64,000 nucleotides of DNA. Source: Leisingera caerulea DSM 24564 (lineage in GTDB: Bacteria; Pseudomonadota; Alphaproteobacteria; Rhodobacterales; Rhodobacteraceae). A program made the position numbers and the translations under genes. The notes beneath the pieces are model-generated. The model made no database searches and had not been told where the DNA came from. It saw only the letters and a list, made by a program, of their open reading frames with translations. Shown one piece after another: positions 62,984 to 64,000 of this stretch. The DNA lies in the NCBI RefSeq assembly GCF_000473325.1, contig NZ_KI421513.1, positions 797,217 to 861,216 of the forward strand. Direction: 5' to 3'. Position 1 is the first letter of the stretch, and the number at the start of each line of letters is the position of its first letter.

Positions 62984-64000
62984 TCACCCGGCATCAAACG
63001 CAAGCGCAGAGGGCCCCGGCCGCCGCCTCCAGGCTCCGGCGATCACCACCGCCGCCGCCACCTGCGCTGCGGCAAAAATGGCCAAGGCGGGCAGAAGGCC
63101 CAGCAGATCGGCCAACGCACCGCTTGCGATCACCGGCAGGGAAAACCCGCAATAGGCATAGACGAACAAACCCGCGGTGGCGCGGGCACGGTCGTCCGGT
63201 GTCCGCACCGAGACCTCAGCCAGGGACGCAAGATAGGTGAACCCGTAGCTCGCCGCGCTGGTGATGCAGGTTCCCGCCAGCACCAAGGGCAGCGCCTGCA
63301 GCCAGACGCCCCCCAAAAGCACAAGGAAACCAAGCGGAACCATAACAAACCCGGCGGCAAGCGCCTGTCGGTTGGTCAGCCGCCGGGCAATGGGCTGGCA
63401 CAGAAGGCCCGCAAAGATCGCCAGAAAGATCACCAGCCCGGTCCAGCCTCCAAGGCCATGCGCCGCCAGTTGCAAGGGCACCACCGCAATGGTCATGCCG
63501 GTGGCGGACCACGCCAGCGCCATCGCCGCACCGTACACCCAGGTGCCGGAGGGAAACACAGGCAAGCGCAGCAGGGAAACCGGCTGCGGCCGGCCGGTCC
63601 GGGGCAGTGCAAAGACCAGTGCCGCCAGCACCGGCGCGGCGGCGAGCAGGGCAGCATAGCTGGCCGGAACCAGGGTTGACCCCTGGACCGCCAGGCTGAC
63701 ACCGGTGGCAAGAGCGCCGCCGCCAAACCCCAGCGAGGTCGCAGACGTCACAGTCAGAGCCGCGGTCCGCGCACGGTTATCGCCCAGAATCTCTGTCATC
63801 CACGCTGTCCCGGCGGTTGTTGCAAGGGCTGTCCCGGCGCCAAGCAGAAACCGCGCGGCCACCAGGCTGGACCAGCCCGGAGCGACAACCAGCAGCGCGG
63901 TGGCCGCACAGCCGAGAACCAGCGCCAGCGCCACCGGAATGCGGCGCCCGATCCGGTCCGACAGCCCGCCAAGCAGCAGCAAGGCCGGCATCAGCCCCGC
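62984..64000 (-). CDS. MFS transporter, N terminus beyond the window
   Basis: The frame reads leftward from the window edge and covers about 338 residues of a 12-helix MFS protein. The first visible segment, GLMPALLLLGGLSDRIGRRIPVALAL, is the conserved loop between helices 2 and 3 (GxLsDRxGRR). The second half begins near the PSGTWVYGAAMALAWSATGMTIAVVPL helix. Its stop codon at 62984 lies inside the longest possible start of the next gene. The substrate is unknown. The start and first helix lie beyond base 64000. Confidence 0.85.
   Translation of the reverse strand, partial: AGLMPALLLLGGLSDRIGRRIPVALALVLGCAATALLVVAPGWSSLVAARFLLGAGTALATTAGTAWMTEILGDNRARTAALTVTSATSLGFGGGALATGVSLAVQGSTLVPASYAALLAAAPVLAALVFALPRTGRPQPVSLLRLPVFPSGTWVYGAAMALAWSATGMTIAVVPLQLAAHGLGGWTGLVIFLAIFAGLLCQPIARRLTNRQALAAGFVMVPLGFLVLLGGVWLQALPLVLAGTCITSAASYGFTYLASLAEVSVRTPDDRARATAGLFVYAYCGFSLPVIASGALADLLGLLPALAIFAAAQVAAAVVIAGAWRRRPGPSALAFDAG

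Overview
The window is high-GC DNA with compact bacterial operons. Its gene content suggests a marine alphaproteobacterium of the Roseobacter group (Rhodobacterales), perhaps close to Leisingera or Phaeobacter. This is inferred from the pssA-pmtA pair, the DUF1523 gene beside a large AAA ATPase, the betaine-type Rieske system, creatinase, glcDEF and dense LysR/ABC-transporter content. No database search was possible, so genus placement is a guess.

Layout. Bases 1-5860 hold the tail of a probable sulfotransferase, an aminotransferase coupled to a mercaptopyruvate sulfurtransferase, an exported LRR protein, an unknown gene, smpB and a DMT exporter. Bases 5942-9820 hold an HTH-cupin regulator divergent from a BenE-type transporter with twin operators, then ilvD. 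Bases 10110-14174 hold a sulfotransferase divergent from a GT14-type glycosyltransferase, then a MATE exporter. Bases 14180-20081 hold a LysR gene, a Tat-exported solute-binding protein, and gbcB and gbcA (Rieske glycine-betaine monooxygenase type) read leftward from a clear cobalamin riboswitch. A RibD-C/DHFR-like reductase and a TetR gene follow. Bases 21246-30019 are a ten-gene leftward cluster built around an AAA+ ATPase, a long coiled-coil protein, DUF6638-like and DUF1523 proteins and several small membrane proteins. Bases 30201-35879 hold pmtA, pssA, creatinase, an alpha/beta hydrolase and gabD. Bases 35907-46515 hold a globin, an Hsp20 gene with an RpoH promoter and a ROSE-like RNA thermometer, two trypsin-like proteases, glcF-glcE-glcD, a DUF599 gene, rlmH, rsfS and an MscS channel. 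Bases 46680-52608 hold leuC, leuD, a membrane protein, an EEP-family enzyme, leuB and tRNA-Pro(CGG). Bases 52664-64000 hold a LysR gene, a complete peptide-type ABC transporter, an unusual SHMT paralogue with a divergent LysR gene, a capsule-type transferase and a truncated MFS transporter.

How the genes fit together. GbcAB demethylates glycine betaine and creatinase makes sarcosine, so two routes lead into the dimethylglycine/sarcosine/glycine pool. The riboswitch implies that gbcAB is repressed when cobalamin is plentiful, as expected for a B12-independent substitute of a corrinoid-dependent demethylation route. The least understood region is the AAA+/coiled-coil cluster. Its core genes are interleaved with small, AT-richer membrane-protein genes, and two adjacent genes share an identical 19-residue N terminus that differs only by synonymous changes.
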